A stretch of DNA of 23,558 nt from the IMG/VR virus record IMGVR_UViG_3300038854_000097, positions 1-23,558 of that record, one strand, 5' to 3'. A program made the position numbers and the translations under genes. The notes under the pieces are model-generated. The model was not told the origin of the DNA. It saw only the letters and a list, made by a program, of their open reading frames with translations, and searched no databases. The DNA comes from a virus. This document shows, piece by piece, positions 23,068 to 23,558 of this stretch (positions are counted from its first letter, which is position 1; each line of letters begins with the position of its first letter).

Positions 23068-23558
23068 GCATTGTCACGAAGATTGCAGATCTTCGGGTCA
23101 AATCAGAAAGGTTTGACTTCGAAACTGATAGCGCGACTGAGTTATACGAAAAGCTCCGAGACGCTATGTGCGAAAATAATGGGATAGGGTTATCGGCGAT
23201 ACAGCTCGGGATACCCAAAAGAGTGTTTGTGATAGGTAATCCGGATCAGCCCGATGAGGTAATGCCGTTCTTCAATCCGATTATAGTTGACACATATGGT
23301 GAAAAGATACAGTATGAGGAGGGTTGTTTATCGTTTCCTGGTCTTTTTCTGAGAGTGAATAGGTTGGATAAATGTCGGGTTCGATATGCTAATATTAACG
23401 GTGAGGTCGCCACTAATCAGTTTAGAGGGATCACATCGAGGGTAATACAGCATGAATATGACCATTTAGATGGTATTTTATACACCTCGAGGACTAATAG
23501 GGTCTATTTAGATCAGGCACGCCGAAAACAGAAAAAAATGAACAGAATTAGGAAAAAA
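23064..23558 (+). CDS. def: Peptide deformylase, 3' partial
   Basis: 165 residues are visible; the frame is open at the window end. Three deformylase motifs are present: GIGLSAIQ (40-47; the usual form has Ala where Ser44 is), EEGCLS (85-90, metal ligand C88) and QHEYDH (129-134, ligands H130 and H134, catalytic E131). The enzyme removes the formyl group from new N-terminal methionine. Phage deformylases are known in marine myoviruses, where they are thought to support phage protein maturation in infected cells. The ATG overlaps the gmd stop by 4 bases. The visible C-terminus is very basic (RRKQKKMNRIRKK). The call is secure for the family. Confidence 0.94.
   Translation, partial: MSIVTKIADLRVKSERFDFETDSATELYEKLRDAMCENNGIGLSAIQLGIPKRVFVIGNPDQPDEVMPFFNPIIVDTYGEKIQYEEGCLSFPGLFLRVNRLDKCRVRYANINGEVATNQFRGITSRVIQHEYDHLDGILYTSRTNRVYLDQARRKQKKMNRIRKK

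Noticed and set aside
1-23558. tRNA genes, CRISPR arrays, insertion sequences, homing endonucleases, integrase or attachment sites
   Set aside because: None was found. Gaps between genes are at most about 150 bases and no cloverleaf, spacer-repeat pattern, transposase or HNH/GIY motif was seen on either strand.

Overview
The window is a piece of a T4-superfamily myovirus genome (tailed phage, class Caudoviricetes). Every supported gene lies on the + strand. The T4 head/tail order 17-18-19-20-67-(68)-21-22-23 is preserved, followed by a tail-tube-fold gene and then by uvsY-uvsW-55-47-46. In T4 itself these last genes are scattered. As I recall, the compact order is typical of the marine/cyanophage and alphaproteobacterial branch of the superfamily. 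The extra 2-oxoglutarate oxygenases, the peptide deformylase and the sugar genes fit a marine or environmental phage. No photosynthesis genes are present, and the host cannot be named from this sequence.

Layout. 1-3740: large terminase (5' truncated), tail sheath and tail tube. 3741-3832: a compact RNA structure with three mutually complementary segments, including a terminator. 3833-12125: the capsid block, made up of portal, a collagen-like fibre protein, a 59-residue ORF, gp67, a gp68-like protein, a small beta-rich protein, protease gp21, scaffold gp22 and major capsid gp23. This block ends in a strong intrinsic terminator at 12152-12183. 12184-13516: a short regulatory region, a tail-tube-fold protein and a JmjC/cupin-like oxygenase. 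13517-19148: recombination and late-transcription genes behind a sigma70-like promoter (uvsY, uvsW, an acidic beta-rich protein, late sigma gp55, Mre11-like gp47, Rad50-like gp46). 19145-23558: an accessory cassette joined gene to gene by short overlaps. It holds a 2OG-Fe(II) oxygenase-like protein, a cupin, a GT11-like glycosyltransferase, a formyltransferase, a shortened DegT/DnrJ/EryC1 aminotransferase, GDP-mannose 4,6-dehydratase and a peptide deformylase (3' truncated).

Regulation. TATAAATA boxes, the T4 late-promoter motif, precede 18, 67, 22, 23 and the post-capsid tail gene. Their cognate sigma factor gp55 is encoded in the same window. Degenerate GCTAAATAT boxes precede 19 and 20. 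Two TTTACA-17 bp-TATTAT/TAGAAT promoters, sharing a 12-nt block around the -35, precede the tail-tube-fold gene and the uvsY operon and look like early, host-sigma70 promoters.

Most interesting system. The cassette behind gene 46 encodes the steps expected for a GDP-4-formamido-4,6-dideoxyhexose such as GDP-N-formylperosamine: GMD makes the GDP-4-keto-6-deoxy sugar, a DegT-family protein would aminate it, a formyltransferase would formylate it, and a GT11-like protein could transfer it. The aminotransferase is an unusually short single-domain form. The pathway assignment is inference from gene families and co-location. The glycan target (virion, host surface or other) is unknown.
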